Positions 6,643-6,890 of a stretch of DNA of 6,890 nucleotides are shown piece by piece. The stretch's first letter is position 1; the number at the start of each line of letters is the position of its first letter. Under the pieces are notes generated by a model, which was not told the DNA's origin, searched no databases, and was given only the letters and a program-made list of their open reading frames with translations. Location: positions 1-6,890 of the forward strand of contig JACCSE010000198.1 in the NCBI GenBank assembly GCA_013813145.1, written 5' to 3'. A program made the position numbers and the translations under genes. Origin of the DNA: Gemmatimonadales bacterium. GTDB taxonomy: Bacteria > Gemmatimonadota > Gemmatimonadetes > Gemmatimonadales > GWC2-71-9.

Positions 6643-6890
6643 CGCTCGAAGGGCTCAACGCACTGCCCCGGCCCGACGCCGGGGACCGCCTCCACTCCTG
6701 CTGCGGCTCGTCGCGCTGGGTGGAAGGGATGCTCCTCCGCCGGCCGTTCGCGAGCGTCGAGGCCCTGCTCGCGGCGGCTGACGACGTCTGGCGCGAGACC
6801 GGGCCGGCGGACTGGGACGAAGCCTTCGCGCACCATCCGCGAATCGGCGAGCGTCATGCCGCCGCCCCGGCCAGCGCCGCGGCGCAGGCG
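6639..6890 (+). CDS. uraD: OHCU decarboxylase, 5' part (runs off the window)
   Basis: An open frame from GTG 6639 runs to the window edge (84 codons, no stop). It overlaps the alc stop as GTGA and lacks its own Shine-Dalgarno. The translation matches 2-oxo-4-hydroxy-4-carboxy-5-ureidoimidazoline decarboxylase: LNALP near the start, CCGSSRWVEGM (21-31), the RPF turn (35-37) and HHPRIGER (65-72), where H66 is the expected catalytic histidine of the HPxIG motif. The enzyme makes (S)-allantoin stereospecifically from OHCU in urate breakdown, supplying the substrate for AllB. Full-length members have about 165-175 residues, so about half is missing. In some bacteria UraD is fused to HIU hydrolase (UraH); whether that is so here cannot be seen. 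Confidence 0.9.
   Translation, partial: MTLEGLNALPRPDAGDRLHSCCGSSRWVEGMLLRRPFASVEALLAAADDVWRETGPADWDEAFAHHPRIGERHAAAPASAAAQA

Overview
The window is GC-rich, densely coded chromosomal DNA with almost every gene on the + strand. It carries most of an aerobic purine-catabolic operon. The high GC content and a hairpin repeat of the 'CCTGAGCGCAGCGAAGG' type suggest a Gemmatimonadota-like or related soil/sediment bacterium. That placement rests on recalled repeat families and is only moderately secure.

Layout. Bases 1-137 hold no gene I can support. Bases 138-905 encode a small beta-keto acid cleavage enzyme (BKACE/Kce, DUF849 family); its last ~21 codons and its stop lie inside a 68-base palindromic repeat (840-907). 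Twenty bases after that stop comes a three-subunit xanthine dehydrogenase: molybdopterin subunit (926-3037), 2Fe-2S subunit (3022-3447) and FAD subunit (3444-4277), with overlapping reading frames. After a 47-base gap come allantoinase (4325-5683), allantoicase (5680-6642) and the first 84 codons of an OHCU decarboxylase (6639 to the window end). These last three are joined by 4-base start/stop overlaps.

How they fit together. Xanthine dehydrogenase makes urate from hypoxanthine and xanthine. Urate oxidase and 5-hydroxyisourate hydrolase, neither of which is in the window, would give OHCU. UraD converts OHCU to (S)-allantoin, allantoinase opens it to allantoate, and allantoicase yields urea plus ureidoglycolate. 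The missing steps probably lie just past the right edge. The BKACE gene has no known place in this pathway, and the repeat separates it from xdhA.

Nothing here amounts to a wholly new system. The best leads are the BKACE enzyme, whose substrate-recognition glutamate appears to be replaced by arginine, and the repeat that supplies its C-terminus and abuts the xdhA ribosome-binding site.
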